Program-made: the position numbers and the translations under genes
The notes under the pieces: model-generated
Seen by the model: only the letters and a program-made list of their open reading frames with translations
Told to the model about the DNA's origin: nothing
Databases searched by the model: none
Assembly (NCBI GenBank): GCA_026225945.1
Contig: JAMJFZ010004066.1
Span: 224,001-288,000 of the forward strand
Length of the DNA stretch: 64,000 nt
Direction of reading: 5' to 3'
Origin: Cricetomys ansorgei
Lineage: Eukaryota > Chordata > Mammalia > Rodentia > Nesomyidae
Shown here: positions 1 through 10,340 of the stretch, in pieces
Numbering within the stretch: position 1 is the first letter of the stretch
How the letters are laid out: each line of letters starts with the position of its first letter

Positions 1-1942
1 GAATTCTTGCAAGAGGCAGGATGAACCTTGACCCTGAGAAGCGAAGGGCGAAGGGCAGTGGTGGAGAGGAGCCAGATGTGTCCAGCTGTGAAGGGAAGGA
101 CATGTCGGCAGGCTCATGAGACAGCACTCCTTGTTTCTGGTTCCTGGGCCAGCAGGGCCTGTACAAGGAGGCACAGGCCTGTTGGCTGCCTTCCACACTG
201 AGAATTTTCCACATCCTGCTAAACCCGTGTCTCGTGTCTCACTTGCAAAGTTCTCCACAAACCCCTGGCTTGATCAATCAATCAGCTCCTTCATCCATTC
301 TACGCCTCTGTCAGAATTACCGGGCTCTGTTGTATATTACACCGGCATAGGGGACCCCAGTGGTTCTCTATGCTGGAGGCTACCCAGGAATAGTACTGTG
401 TTGAGAAAGGCCCGCCACTTTTCTGCCTCTGTGTTCACCTACCTTTCCTGTCTCAAATGTCTGACCCTCAGGGCTGGACCCGTGTGGGCTCAGCGTTTAA
501 GAGCACTGACTGTTCTTGCAGAGGACCCAGTTCGATTCCCAGCACTCACACAGTAGCTAGCAGCCATCGGCTAACTCCCAGTTCCAGAGGATCCGATGCC
601 CTCTTCTGGCCTCTGGAGGCAACAGGCACATGTGTGGAACATAGGCAGGCAAAACACCCATATGCGTAAAGACAAAGCAAAAACCCAGATTGCCAGTCCC
701 ATGGGCTGTAGTTTGCTGAACCAAGACTGAACTCAAAGGCTGCAAATCCCTTTGAGTGATGCAGTTTGCACAGTTACCAGGTTACTGCAGAGATAAGGGG
801 GCACTCCTGGGCAAACGTCTGCCTTCTCCTGGGCAGACACGGGCTCAACAGTGGGCTCCGGACTTAAGGTGACACCAACCTGGACACAGGAAAGAGTAGG
901 CTAGCCGCTCTTGTTTCTTTTTGGGGAGCACATGGGAGGAAAGGGTGGTTATTTTTCACTTGCTCTTTGATGAGAAAAAAGACAAATTCCAATTTGTATC
1001 CTCTACCCTGCAATTAAAGAGGTAGATCATAGCCAGGCTGGTCCAGACCAGTTTGCCTCCTGTGGTTCATCAGGTCCTCCCCTTCCCAGCCCCCACTAAA
1101 CAGTGATTTCAATCCGATGTTAAAGGGTAGAAGATGCCCCTCTCCCTCCTGCAACACGTAACAGATGGTACTTGAGAACAACAGTCTCCAAGGTCACAAG
1201 CTTAGGAGCCACCTGTAATGACCGTGTGCTCAGTTCTGTATTTCTTGAGACCGTTAACCACATGTGTGCTGACTATATGGAGGGGGAATTTATTTCTAGA
1301 GGTCAGAGGTCCAGAGGCAAAGCACTGGCGGGGCTGCACGCGCTTCAGAGGTTTTGTACGGAGAAGGTCTGTCCACTCTTTGCCTCTGCCAGCTTCTGGA
1401 GCTTTGAGCTTTCCTCAGATTGGGGACACCTCTCCTGACTCCATCCTCACACGGCCTTCTCCATGTTATGACTGCCCTCTGCCTCCATAACTGCACCGGG
1501 ACCTGACTGGCTAATTCAGAGTGAGCTCCTCCTCACTAGACCCCAGTTTAATTGTAGGGTGAGTCCTAGGTTCCCAGGGTTTGACATGATATTGGGGGAA
1601 GGGTAGGCAGGGGCCTTTTAAAATTTTGTTTTAGCTGATCACTGAGGAGCTGACTCGAGAGCAGGAGTGGGCTATTCCCAAGTCCTGTTTCCCAGTTAGA
1701 ATCCTGGGGTTTGAACCATCTCATCAAACATCCCACTGCCAGCCACCAGCATGCCCGATCCACCCCATAACACCAAACCAGTGTGAGGAAGGGTAGCATA
1801 TACATTTCCGAACGGAGACTGTTTGACTAGAGACACGCAGGATTCTAGAGCAGGTGCGGACAGGTGACCCACTGGGAAAAAGTAGGGATTAGTCCTTTCC
1901 CAGAGAGCATTTGATTGATTCTGTTTGTTCATTTCCCTCTAG
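1..1942 (+). other. Flt1: Flt1 last intron (3' part)
   Basis: This is non-coding sequence upstream of the Flt1 terminal exon. It ends in a typical pyrimidine-rich acceptor with AG at 1941-1942. I searched it for the preceding Flt1 exon, which encodes the segment before the LRxTSKSKES region, and did not find it, so that exon lies left of the window. Besides a B2 SINE at about 471-688 I see a weak SINE-like stretch around 1264-1500 that I could not classify, and no convincing gene. The open frames here, the longest being 146 codons at 116-556, have no recognisable protein similarity. Confidence 0.8.
471..688 (+). repeat. B2 SINE
   Basis: The tRNA-derived head (GGCTCAGCGTTTAAGAGCAC type box A, then the box B region TTCGATTCCCAGCAC) is followed by the B2 body with CCTCTTCTGGCCTC and an A-rich end. 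It is diverged from consensus and lies in the last Flt1 intron. Confidence 0.85.
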
Positions 1943-2129
1943 TTTGAGACTAACAAGTAAAAGCAAGGAGTCGGTGCTCTCTGATGTCCCTAGGCCCAGT
2001 TTCTGCTTTTCCAGCTGTGGCCACATCAGACCTGTGCATGATGACGACTCTGAGCTGGGGAAGGATCCGTGCTGCTCTCCACCCCCAGACTACAACTCCG
2101 TGGTGTTGTACTCCTCCCCGCCAGCCTAA
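1943..2129 (+). CDS. Flt1: VEGF receptor 1 (Flt1), last coding exon
   Basis: This exon encodes the end of the cytoplasmic tail of the receptor tyrosine kinase VEGFR-1, which binds VEGF-A, VEGF-B and PlGF at the cell surface. It starts right after the AG at 1941-1942 with the third base of a split codon, then 61 codons and a TAA at 2127-2129. Recognition rests on the segment [10 protein letters not shown] near the start and on [19 protein letters not shown] at the very end, the hallmark C-terminus of FLT1. The two terminal tyrosines, equivalent to human Y1327 and Y1333, are kept. The stretch between CGH and CCSPPP is shorter than in human and lacks the human FTYDHAEL segment, so the Y1309 site is missing. 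The kinase domain and ectodomain exons lie left of the window. Confidence 0.97.
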
Positions 2130-3890
2130 TGCTTCTCACCAGCCCCAGACAACCAGCCGGCAGTATTATGCATATATGAGTTTACACCTATTCCTCTCCA
2201 CAGGAGCCAGCTGCTTTTTGTGACTTTTAATAGTGCTTTTTTTTTTTTTTTTGGTTGTTTTTGTTGTTTTGACTAACAAGAATGTAACCCCAGATAGCAA
2301 CAGGTGAGGGATGCTACTGTTCAAGCCTCATGTGATTCTGTGTTAGGGAAATCCTTTTGAAGCCCAATGACCCACCTGCTCCAACCCCCAAAGCTGCATG
2401 GCACCCTGGGAAGGAAGGTGCAGGCGACCCGCTGGCCATGGCACATAGCGTGGGTCCTTGTGCCCCACCTACCTTCCCTGCAGCTGTGAGACCAGAGTCA
2501 GTAAGCCCCTTATCTCAAAGGGGCATGTACTGGCCTGCTCTGTGTCTCTGGAGTCCTCCAACAGCCATTAAGACTTTGTGGAGGAGAGAGAGAGGGAGAA
2601 CAGAGGAAAGAGGCGGCAGCACAGGGAAAGGCTGCTTCGTGTGGAGATGGTGCAGGAGAGGGCTCCCAATGCTGCTCCAGTGACTTGTCACTCCTGGCCC
2701 CTGCCTTTCAGGCACCCTGCCAAGAGGCCACAGGGCAGAATGCGGTGAACATTTTCTAGATTCTGAGAAACAAGGACAAATATTGTCCGGAACCACAGTA
2801 AATCTTCTTTCCCTGGGAGTCTGCTTCTGTTGTCCGTTACCAGCCACGGCATGTTCAACATACGTCAGGGGAGGTGGCACTAGGCTCTGAGGCCGTACTT
2901 ACCATCGGTTCCTCTAGTGAGAGATCCTGAGATTGTACCTGAGCCTGGAGGCCTGAACTTAGCACATTGCTCACGGGGAGCTAAGCAGCCCAGCTTCGTC
3001 TAGTAAGGTTGCTTTCCGACGGGCTCAATAGCCACATTTTAAAAGTCAGGTTCTATTTCAAGTATTAATATATAGACAAGACACATTTGCATTTATCCTG
3101 CTTTATATGGTTAGCTATCCAAGGAAGCTGGCAGAGTTAAGAGCGTTTGTCTAGAAGAGGGTTTTCTCTATACCCAAACCTGGATTGATGGACTAAAGCC
3201 CAGTAAGGCAGAGTAGACGCTTCATGTACAACAGCCAAGCCAATTCACCCGCAGAGTTGGGACCTGTTTTCTTTTTACTTTATCATGGATTTCACCATCT
3301 CCAGCTAGTCTGAGAGGAGCAAAAGAGCATTAGCCAATGCTTATTAAGCACTTTATGCTCCTTGGCAGAAAAAGTGACATGTAATTTATGCAAGCTATTT
3401 CTACAGCTGGGACTCAGGATATTAATGAGCCATCAAAAGGGGGGAAAAATCCTATTTTCATCTGTTTCAGACCTTGACTGAGGTCTAAGGATGATGGGGA
3501 CAGGGTAGAAATAGGGAGACAGGGTAGAAAAGGGTCCCCACTCTCTGGGGTCTAGAAACTTCGAGCCCTGATCTCTGAAATGGCTCTGTTTAGATGTTGT
3601 ATGTGCAAATTCTGGTCTGTGTGTTTAGGATGTGTGCACCTGCCGAAGCCAGTCACAGCTGGGCAGACAAAGATTAGTGGCTTCGGGAGATCGGAACACG
3701 CTTGCCACTTAGTTCTACAGCCTGACAGTAGCACGGATGCCTGCTTCCCTGCCGACCACATTCTTAAGGTTCTTTGAGGAGACTGGAGGCTCAGCACAAC
3801 CTCCAGGGAGACAGTCTGAAGCCCAACGTGGCTCTTGGGGACTCACTAGCCGGGATAGAGAAGTAGGAAGAGGCTTCCAACCAGGAACTG

Positions 3891-3896
3891 AATAAA
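3891..3896 (+). promoter_or_regulatory. Flt1: possible proximal polyadenylation signal of Flt1
   Basis: This is a canonical AATAAA hexamer about 1.76 kb after the Flt1 stop. No strong GT-rich element is obvious in the next 40 bases, so use of this site is uncertain. Confidence 0.35.
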
Positions 3897-4670
3897 AAGA
3901 AATCAAATAGGGTCAGGGGAAGAGATCTTCGTTCATCTTTGTCCATCTGCCAGAGCTCACTTCAGCTGACAAGTGTAAGTCAGGCCGTTACACAGAGGCT
4001 ACTGGAGAAATGAGTGACGAAGTCAGAATTCTACCAGTTTTCAAATGATTTAAATATCCAGCAACTTGTGAGAAAAAACAAACAAACAAAACTTAGCCAG
4101 TCCTGTATCATTTTGATCTTAATAACCTAATTCTTAATCGTTAAGAAACGTTAGTAAATGTCCCTTTTCCACAGAAGAAAACATATTGGGACTCTTTGAC
4201 TCTGCTTAAGGACTTAGCTTTGGAGCCCATGAAAGTCCGTCCACCCCCCTACCCCACCCCCGCCAAAAAAAAAAAAAAAAAGGAAGAAGGAAGAGGATTC
4301 TGAGTCTTATAGTAGGAAGGAAAATGGAAACTTGTAATGTCCCACACGTACCAAGCTGCATCGTGCCTGTTCATCAAAGCAGCACGGTGCACTAGGGCTC
4401 CGACAGTTCACGACATTACAATCCTTTGCCATTCGAGGCCAGAGTGGTTGGCACGGAGGGAGAGCCAACGTTTCTCCTAGTGTCTAAGATCACCAATGTG
4501 TAACCAGGGAGCTGAAACCTCAGGCAAGCCTAAGTTAGCCCAAGAGACGCTCAGGGGACAGAGCTCTTCAAATCCTGAAAGCTGTTGCATAGGTCTCCGA
4601 GCTGAGCCTCACTCCCGTGTGTAAGTCAGCTCGGTGGAGGAAGAGGGCGTCGTCGACAGACAGTAGTAGG

Positions 4671-4673
<3 letters not shown>

Positions 4674-4704
<31 letters not shown>
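4674..4704 (+). repeat. (TG)15 microsatellite in the Flt1 3' UTR
   Basis: This is an uninterrupted TG dinucleotide run of 31 bases, transcribed as UG repeats in Flt1 mRNA about 155 bases upstream of the predicted poly(A) signal. Confidence 0.95.
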
Positions 4705-4707
<3 letters not shown>

Positions 4708-4858
4708 CTGTATGTTTTGTGCATAACTATTTAAAGAAACTGGAATTTTAAAGTTACTTTTATACAAATCAAGATTATATGCTACAGACAGAACTAAGAC
4801 ATGATCTGGTCCCTCCTTTATAGTCGTGATGAATGTATTTCATATATTATCTTCATTT

Positions 4859-4864
4859 AATAAA
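4859..4864 (+). promoter_or_regulatory. Flt1: Flt1 distal polyadenylation signal
   Basis: This AATAAA is followed after about 40 bases by a strongly GT-rich element (4900-4925), the normal arrangement for cleavage and polyadenylation. The preceding 130 bases are AT-rich and low in repeats, as expected for a conserved UTR end. Confidence 0.75.
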
Positions 4865-5128
4865 ATTAACTTTCAAAACCAAGTATTTTGTTAATTTCCT
4901 TGTTAAGTGTGTGTGTGTGGGGGGGAGAAGACCTAGGTGTGCCTCAGGGTGGGTTGGACTAAGTGCTGGGATAGCTCACTGAGTATCAGCTATCAAGCAC
5001 GACCCAAGGGAGATTAAAGCAAGCAAGGGCATGCCACACCCCACTGGTCCCACACTGTGGCTGCCCAAGCCACAAGAGGCTGCACACTACACACTGCCAA
5101 CGAAAAGCAGATTCGTGTGAGGAAGGGT

Positions 5129-5790
5129 ATTGGGGTTTTCTAGAGGGAACAGAACCAACAGAATGGAACTGTACATATTTTAAGAGGATTTATTAGGGAG
5201 TGGAGAGAGGCTTGGTCAACAACAGCACCTGCTGTTCTTCAAGAGAACCCAGGTTTGGTTCTGAGCACTCAGGTGGTGTGTGTACATACGTGCAGACAAA
5301 ACACTCATGCACATAAAATTAAGACAACTAAGAAAAGTTCTTTAGTTGGCTTATGCAGTGTGGTCGATATAGTCCAGTGACAGCTGTCTTACACCTGAAA
5401 GGCTGAGAACCTGGTTGGTTCTTGGTCCCCGAGGCGGGACGGTTCAGAGTCCCACAGGGGCTGTCTCACACCACAGTGGCTGAGGCCTCGGCAGTCTCAA
5501 CATGGTGACAAAGGTTCCTGGAGAGCTGCTGGTGGGAAAAGCTAGTTCTCAGTAAACCAATCAGCAGCAGCAGTGGGGTGAAGGGAAGGTCAGGCGAGCC
5601 AAGGGTGAAGGATCTTCCTTTTTCTGACTACTTTTTATCTGGGCAGCTACCAGATGGTGCCATGGCATTTGTGGTGGGCCTTCCCAGGTTAATTAAAACC
5701 GCCAAGATTCCTCACTGAAGCTCCCTCCCTGCTCAAGCAATTCTCAGTTGTGGCTAGTTGATACTTAGGGTGAACCATCGTGGGCAGCTT
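5129..5790 (-). mobile_element. LTR-like rodent repeat, split by a B2
   Basis: The left edge (TTTCTAGAGGGAACAGAACC) and the internal GGATTTATTAG plus TTGGCTTATG segments match a familiar class of rodent interspersed repeat. It continues on the far side of an inserted B2 at about 5201-5335. I assign it only loosely (MaLR or LTR-like); family and strand are uncertain. Confidence 0.45.
5201..5335 (+). repeat. B2 SINE, short copy nested in a repeat
   Basis: It shows a B2-type box B region followed by the body and a CACATAAAATTAAG end. It is shorter than a full B2 and interrupts the LTR-like element between its GGATTTATTAG and TTGGCTTATG segments. Confidence 0.65.
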
Positions 5791-6819
5791 GCCCAGAAAT
5801 ACCAAAACGATTAAGATCATGAAACCAGTAAATCTCGTGGAGGGCCTGTCAGCTGCCTAGGAAGAACCTGCAATTTAAAAAAAAGGTCGTCTCCCCTAAA
5901 TACTAATTTTCAACTGATAAACAATTACCACAATTAGAGGGTGTGTGTAATTGTGTGCACACGTGAATTAGAGGGTATGCGTGGGAAACAACAAATAGGA
6001 AAAAAAAAAGCATAAAACATAAGAAATTCCCCAAGGAAAAGTGCTACAGCTTATACATCTCCAATTGGTTCTGAAGACTATACCCTGAAAGAGAAACAAT
6101 CTAGGCACTAGATATGAAGGAAAATGGCTGTGTATCTGGCTGGTAGTGTCCTGGGGAGCAGTTAGCTTGGGGAAACACGAGGCAGGAAATTAGATAAACA
6201 TTCCTGGGTATGGAGACAAAAAAAAAAAAAAAAAAAAGGATAAATGACCAAACTCAGCAAACTTGTAAGAGGCATTTAGTCTTCAAGAATCTGAAATATT
6301 TAAAAAACACTGGTTTTTGAGCTTACATGGTAGCCTGCTGCCAGGGGTGGGCTGTTTCTCATAACAAAGTCACTCATTTGGGAAATGATCTGAAAAAAGC
6401 TTCAGGAATCAGCTTTGTGTCAGAGCACAGATATTTTCTCATGGCTCTGGGAGCTGACAGGACATCTGAGAATTCATTTCTTCAGCAGCAGTATGACCTA
6501 GTAAGGTTCCTTAGAGTCCACAGCATGAAAACACATCTCTAGATTTGGGGTTTTCGTAGGTCAGGAATGCTGAAAAGATTTGCTAGGTCCCAACACAGTG
6601 ACGGCCAGCTTTCAACTTTGTGAACTCTGAAATTTAAGGGAGAAAGAAAATAAGAAAGCAAAAACTAGCCCACCCCTATCCAACTTGATCTGGGATAAAT
6701 GATCCACCATTGTAATTCACTGTGCCACATGTTTGTGAACTTTTACATATACATACATGTGTAAGTATGCTATCCTTCAAAAAGGACCATTGAAAGAAAA
6801 AAGTAAAAGACCTACCATC

Positions 6820-6953
6820 TTTTTTTTTTTTGAGACAGGGTCTCACTAGCCAGGAAATATGTAGACCAGGCTGGCCTAGAATTCACTTGAGATTCTGAGT
6901 CTTTCTGCCTTTGCCTCCCAAGTGCTGGCATTAAAGGTGCTACCACACCCGGA
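6820..6953 (-). repeat. B1 SINE
   Basis: A poly-T run leads into TTTGAGACAGGGTCTCACT and continues through GACCAGGCTGGCCT and CCAAGTGCTGGCATTAAAGG to the end at ACCACACCCGG. This is a B1 read from its tail. Confidence 0.9.
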
Positions 6954-6997
6954 AACCTAGCACCCACTTAAAGCCCATTTTCTTTTCCTTCCTTCCA

Positions 6998-7130
6998 TTT
7001 TTGAGACAGGGTTTCTCTGTTGTAACTCCAGTTGTCCTGGAACTCACTCTGTAGACCAGGCTGGCCTTGAACTCACGACAGATCCTCCTGCCTCTGCCTC
7101 CCAAGCGCTGGGACTAAAAGCATGCACCCC
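6998..7130 (-). repeat. B1 SINE
   Basis: It shows the full series of B1 landmarks in reverse: TTTTGAGACAGGGTTTCTCT, GTAGACCAGGCTGGCCTTGA and GCGCTGGGACTAAAAGCATG. It sits next to another B1 in the same orientation. Confidence 0.9.
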
Positions 7131-7149
7131 ATTTTCAAAATAAGAAAGC

Positions 7150-7232
7150 TAGCGTGGAGGAGCAGCTCAGTGACGTGCACATGCTTCATATGCGAGGGCT
7201 TGAGTTTCATCCCAACGGCACCGAAAAAAACT
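7150..7232 (+). repeat. ID-type SINE, diverged
   Basis: A tRNA-like segment with GCAGCTCAGTGACGTGC, GAGGGCTTGAGTTTCATCCC and a short A-run resembles an old ID element. Confidence 0.5.
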
Positions 7233-7711
7233 AACAAAATGCAATGAACGGAAAAAGGGGATTAACTGCAGATGAAAACATACTAGCAACATATCCAAAT
7301 CCACTGAGGCAAATGCTCAATTTATTTTGAGGCTACACCCAGAAGAACCTATAGTAAACTGAAATGACTGTAGGTTGAAAGTGCATTGAAAATACATGGC
7401 TTACGGAGCACCCTGGCTCCACAGCACAGAAAGGGCACTGCAGGGTCAGAGGTCTTCCCTCGTGGTGACGAGGCCAATGGGGCTGAGGTTACTACTGCTG
7501 CTCAGTATCTAGAGTGATTGCATTGCACAACACTCACCCCAGGTGAGAATGTAAATTTGAAAGTTCCAGGTTGAATGCTACTCCACGTGTGTTACTCCTG
7601 CGTTCCAGGATACAGCAGCTGTAACGTCACCACAAGTCTGTACCGCACCCCCAGTAATAACCGGTGAACAAATGCCATTTTGTATCTTGGGACTTAAGAG
7701 CCTTTGATTGC

Positions 7712-7835
7712 TGTTGTTTGAGTGCTTACTGCCTAGTAGTAACTATTCTAAGTGCTTTGAAAGAATAAGCTCATTTCCAGGACCACCTGCTGCGACATGA
7801 ACGGTGGGTACACCTTACACTTCAGCGGGAAACTG
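7712..7835 (-). repeat. MIR remnant
   Basis: The order GAGTGCTTACTGCC, CTATTCTAAGTGCTTTGAAA, AAGCTCATTTCC and AACTGAAAGAACT follows the reversed MIR core. Confidence 0.6.
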
Positions 7836-8240
7836 AAAGAACTCTGAAAGCCCTCTCACAGGTCCCCACCCACCAGCATCTGTATTCATGCGCCTTACCT
7901 CCCCTTTGAATGGCCCACCCAAAGCCCTGGTGGTGTTCCTGACCTTGTCTTCTCACCGGTTCACTATGCCTTACCCTCAACCCTTTCCTGGGACCACACA
8001 AGCATGCCTATTTCTCCAATCTCTCTGCCCATTTCTCTGCTTTCCTTCATGGCAGAACTCTTTGGTTTGCCTACACTACCAGCGTCCTGTACTCTTCAAA
8101 ACCAGTTCAACTCAGCAATGCAGTGCGCGACATGTGTTCACACAGAAGCTGCTCTGTACAAGCTCACCAGCCACCCTGTGGCTAAATGGCTTAAGTCCTA
8201 ACCTGGCACCAGTAGCTAAAGTGTTTCTAAAAAGGTCTTT

Positions 8241-8470
8241 GGGGCTAAGGAGATGGCTCAGTGTTTGGTAAAACACTTGTTGCACAAACATGAAGCCTTA
8301 AGTTCAGATCTCTAACTCGAATTTGTGAAAGCCCAGCCGAGCCCAACTCAGCCCAGCCGTGCACTTCTATAACTCCAGCACGGGAGTGGGAGGGTATTTG
8401 AGCAGAGACAGGCAGATCCTCCTGGGGTTTTCTAGCTGAACCAGTGAGCTCCAGGTTCAGTGAGATGCTG
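8241..8470 (+). repeat. B4 SINE, interrupted by an LTR
   Basis: A B2-like head (GGGGCTAAGGAGATGGCTCA) joins a B1-like tail (GAGACAGGCAGATCCTCC ... GAGCTCCAGGTTCAGTGAGA), the usual B4 structure. The tail resumes at about 8837 after a 366-bp LTR. Confidence 0.75.
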
Positions 8471-8836
8471 TGTGGTGCTTTCAATTATAACGGCCCCCGA
8501 AGGTTCATGTTTGAATCCTTGGTCTCAATTGGTGGAACTGTTTGGAAAGGATTAAGATGCGTGGCCTTGTTGGAGGAAGTGTCACAGAGGGATGGGCTTT
8601 GAGTTTTCAAAAAGCACAAGCCATTCCCAGTTAGCTTTCTCTGCCTGGTGCTTGTGGATTGAGACGTAAGTTCTCAGCTACTGCTCCAGCACCATGCTTG
8701 CCTGCCTGCCGCCAAGTTCCCGGCTGTGATGACCATGAACCCTAACCCTCTCAGGCTGTAAGCCCAACAATAAACTCTTCTACAAGTTGCCTTGGTCATG
8801 GTGTCTTAACACAGCAATAGAAATGTAACTAAGACA
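8471..8836 (+). mobile_element. MaLR-like solo LTR
   Basis: This 366-bp element starts with TGTGGTG and ends with TAACTAAGACA, so it has TG...CA ends. It contains GGCCTTGTTGGAGGAAGTGT, a CAATAAAC poly(A)-type signal near 8768 and GCCTTGGTCATGGTGTCT near its end, all typical of rodent MaLR (MT/ORR1-like) LTRs. It is flanked by TGCTG (8466-8470) and TCCTG (8837-8841), a 4-of-5 match to a 5-bp target duplication. No internal region or second LTR is present. Confidence 0.75.
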
Positions 8837-8888
8837 TCCTGTCTTGGAAGAGAGGAAGGGAGGGAAGGAGGGAGTAGGTGAATGGAGG

Positions 8889-9113
8889 TCAGGGTGAGGG
8901 CTCAGCAGTTTAACCTCTCTGGATGCTCTTATAGAGGACCTGGGTTCAGTTTCTAGCACCCACACTGTGGCTCACAATAGTAACTGCAGTTCAAGGGAAT
9001 GTGATGCCCTTTCAGCCTCCACAGGAACCAAGTACATACATGACAGGAACCAAGTACATACATGATGTACATCCAGGCAAAACATTCATACACATTAAAA
9101 AAAAAAAACTTTA
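8889..9113 (+). repeat. B2 SINE with an internal 22-bp duplication
   Basis: It has a B2 head with GGGCTCAGCAG, AGAGGACCTGGGTTCAG, a CCCACACTGTGGCTCACAA body and an A-tail near 9100-9111. Positions 9021-9042 are repeated exactly at 9043-9064. Confidence 0.85.
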
Positions 9114-9168
9114 ACCTTATTTTAGAAATATAGGGTACAAATGATAAGAAAGTTCATCTGATCTCTGA

Positions 9169-9212
9169 ATACACACACACACACACACACGCATACTCAC
9201 ACTCACACATAC
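9169..9212 (+). repeat. (CA)n microsatellite
   Basis: A pure AC run is followed by a degenerate CACTCACA stretch. Confidence 0.9.
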
Positions 9213-9568
9213 AGGCATAACATACACATTTCATTTCTGCTGCTGTGGATAAAATATTCTGACAAAAGGCAGTTTAGGGGAGAAGGGGTACTTTCCTCAC
9301 AACTCCAGGTTACAGCCCACTGCAGGAAGTCAAGGTGGTGGGAAGTTAAAATGGCTAGTTACATCCCACCCACAGTCAAGAGCTGAGATAAATGGATGTG
9401 TGCATTCTTCTTGTTTGCATTCAGCTCCATTTCTTCATTCTGGGATCCTGGCCTAGGGAATGGTGCCACTCAAAGTGAGCTTGGTCTTCTTACACCAACT
9501 TGCTTAAGGCAACTGCCCCCAGACATGGCCACAGGCCAGCCCAAAGCAGACAGTCCCTCCTTGAGACC

Positions 9569-9912
9569 TGTAGTCGATTGAATGAGTATGGTTCTTATCG
9601 GCTCATCTCCTTGAATGCTTTCTTCTGGTGCTGGAGGAACAAGACGCTGTTCTAGCACCAGGCCTGCCTGCCTGCTGCCATGCCATGATGGTCATGGACT
9701 TTGGAACCAGGAGCCCCCAAATTAAGTGTTTTTTGAGACAGGGTTTCTCTGTTGTAACTCTGGCTGTCTGAGAACACACTCTGTAGACCAGCTTGGCCTC
9801 AAACTCAGAGATCTGCCTGCATTAAAGGCATGCACCACCACTGCCCAGCTAAATGTTTTATTTTTTAAAGTGGCTTGGTCTTGGAATTTTGTCACAGCTA
9901 TAGAAATTTAGA
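9569..9912 (+). mobile_element. MaLR-like LTR (inner), carrying a B1
   Basis: It starts TGTAGTCGATTGAATGAG, contains GCCTGCCTGCCTGCTGCC and ends just after TTGTCACAGCTATAGAAATT. It is related to the LTR at 8471-8836 but internally shortened. AGACC lies directly on both sides (9564-9568 and 9913-9917), a perfect 5-bp target duplication. Its own middle is interrupted by a B1. Confidence 0.7.
9733..9849 (-). repeat. B1 SINE nested in the inner LTR
   Basis: Reversed B1 landmarks run from TTGAGACAGGGTTTCTCTG to CACCACTGCCCAGC. The flanks TAAGTGTTTT (9723-9732) and TAAATGTTTT (9850-9859) match at 9 of 10 bases and look like its target-site duplication. Confidence 0.85.
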
Positions 9913-10040
9913 AGACCCTCTTCCCAGGTGATTCAAGGTTGCGTCGAGTTGGTCATTTATTGATTTGTAATAATACTACCACAATTCTACCCTTAATCAA
10001 CTTAACACACCTCATATCTTTAAAAACATAATTTCCAAGA

Positions 10041-10150
10041 AGACATGGTGGTGCATGTCTAATCCACACATTCATGAGGCAGAGCCAGGCAGAGCTCTGG
10101 GAATCCTAGGCCACCAGGGCTATACAGTGAAACACTACCTCAAAAACAAA
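10041..10150 (+). repeat. B1 SINE, diverged
   Basis: CATGGTGGTGCATGTCTAAT, GAGGCAGAGCCAGGCAGAGC and CCAGGGCTATACAGTGAAAC appear in the normal order of a B1. Confidence 0.75.
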
Positions 10151-10340
10151 GTAACAAAACCCAGTGACCTTCCTTCCACAAAAACAGTCCAATACCTAAA
10201 AGCTACATGGCTAGGTCTGACCTCCCTTCCTCGGAACCAATTTCTGCTGTAGCTCCATTTCTGTCCTGACAAAAAAGCAGCAGAGAGAAGAGGGGCTCAT
10301 TTGGCTTACAGTTCCAGGTCACAGTCCATCACTGGAAGAT

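Larger units (their letters stand above)
2130..4885 (+). other. Flt1: Flt1 3' untranslated region
   Basis: This non-coding sequence follows the Flt1 stop codon and runs to the predicted cleavage site after the AATAAA at 4859-4864. A length of about 2.75 kb fits a long FLT1 3' UTR. It is mostly free of recognisable SINEs. It holds a poly-T run near 2238-2252, a GA-rich purine tract around 2578-2613, a possible MIR remnant near 3330-3420, an A-run at about 4265-4280 and a (TG)n tract at 4674-4704. An internal AATAAA at 3891-3896 could give a shorter transcript. The exact 3' end is inferred from signals only. Confidence 0.75.
9213..9957 (-). mobile_element. MaLR-like LTR (outer), split by a second LTR
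   Basis: Read in reverse this is a rodent LTR-like repeat. Its tail end is TTTCATTTCTGCTGCTGTGG (near 9228). Its head side holds GACATGGCCACAGGCCAGCC and CCCTCCTTGAGAC up to 9568, and continues as CTCTTCCCAGGTGATTC from 9918. The two halves join smoothly once the inner LTR (9569-9912) and one 5-bp duplication are set aside. Confidence 0.65.

Noticed and set aside
1..6. GAATTC at the first base, possible cloning edge
   Set aside because: A 6-bp site at a window edge can occur by chance, and nothing nearby looks like vector.
116..556. 146-codon open frame on the + strand
   Set aside because: It lies in the last Flt1 intron, overlaps a B2 and resembles no protein I know.
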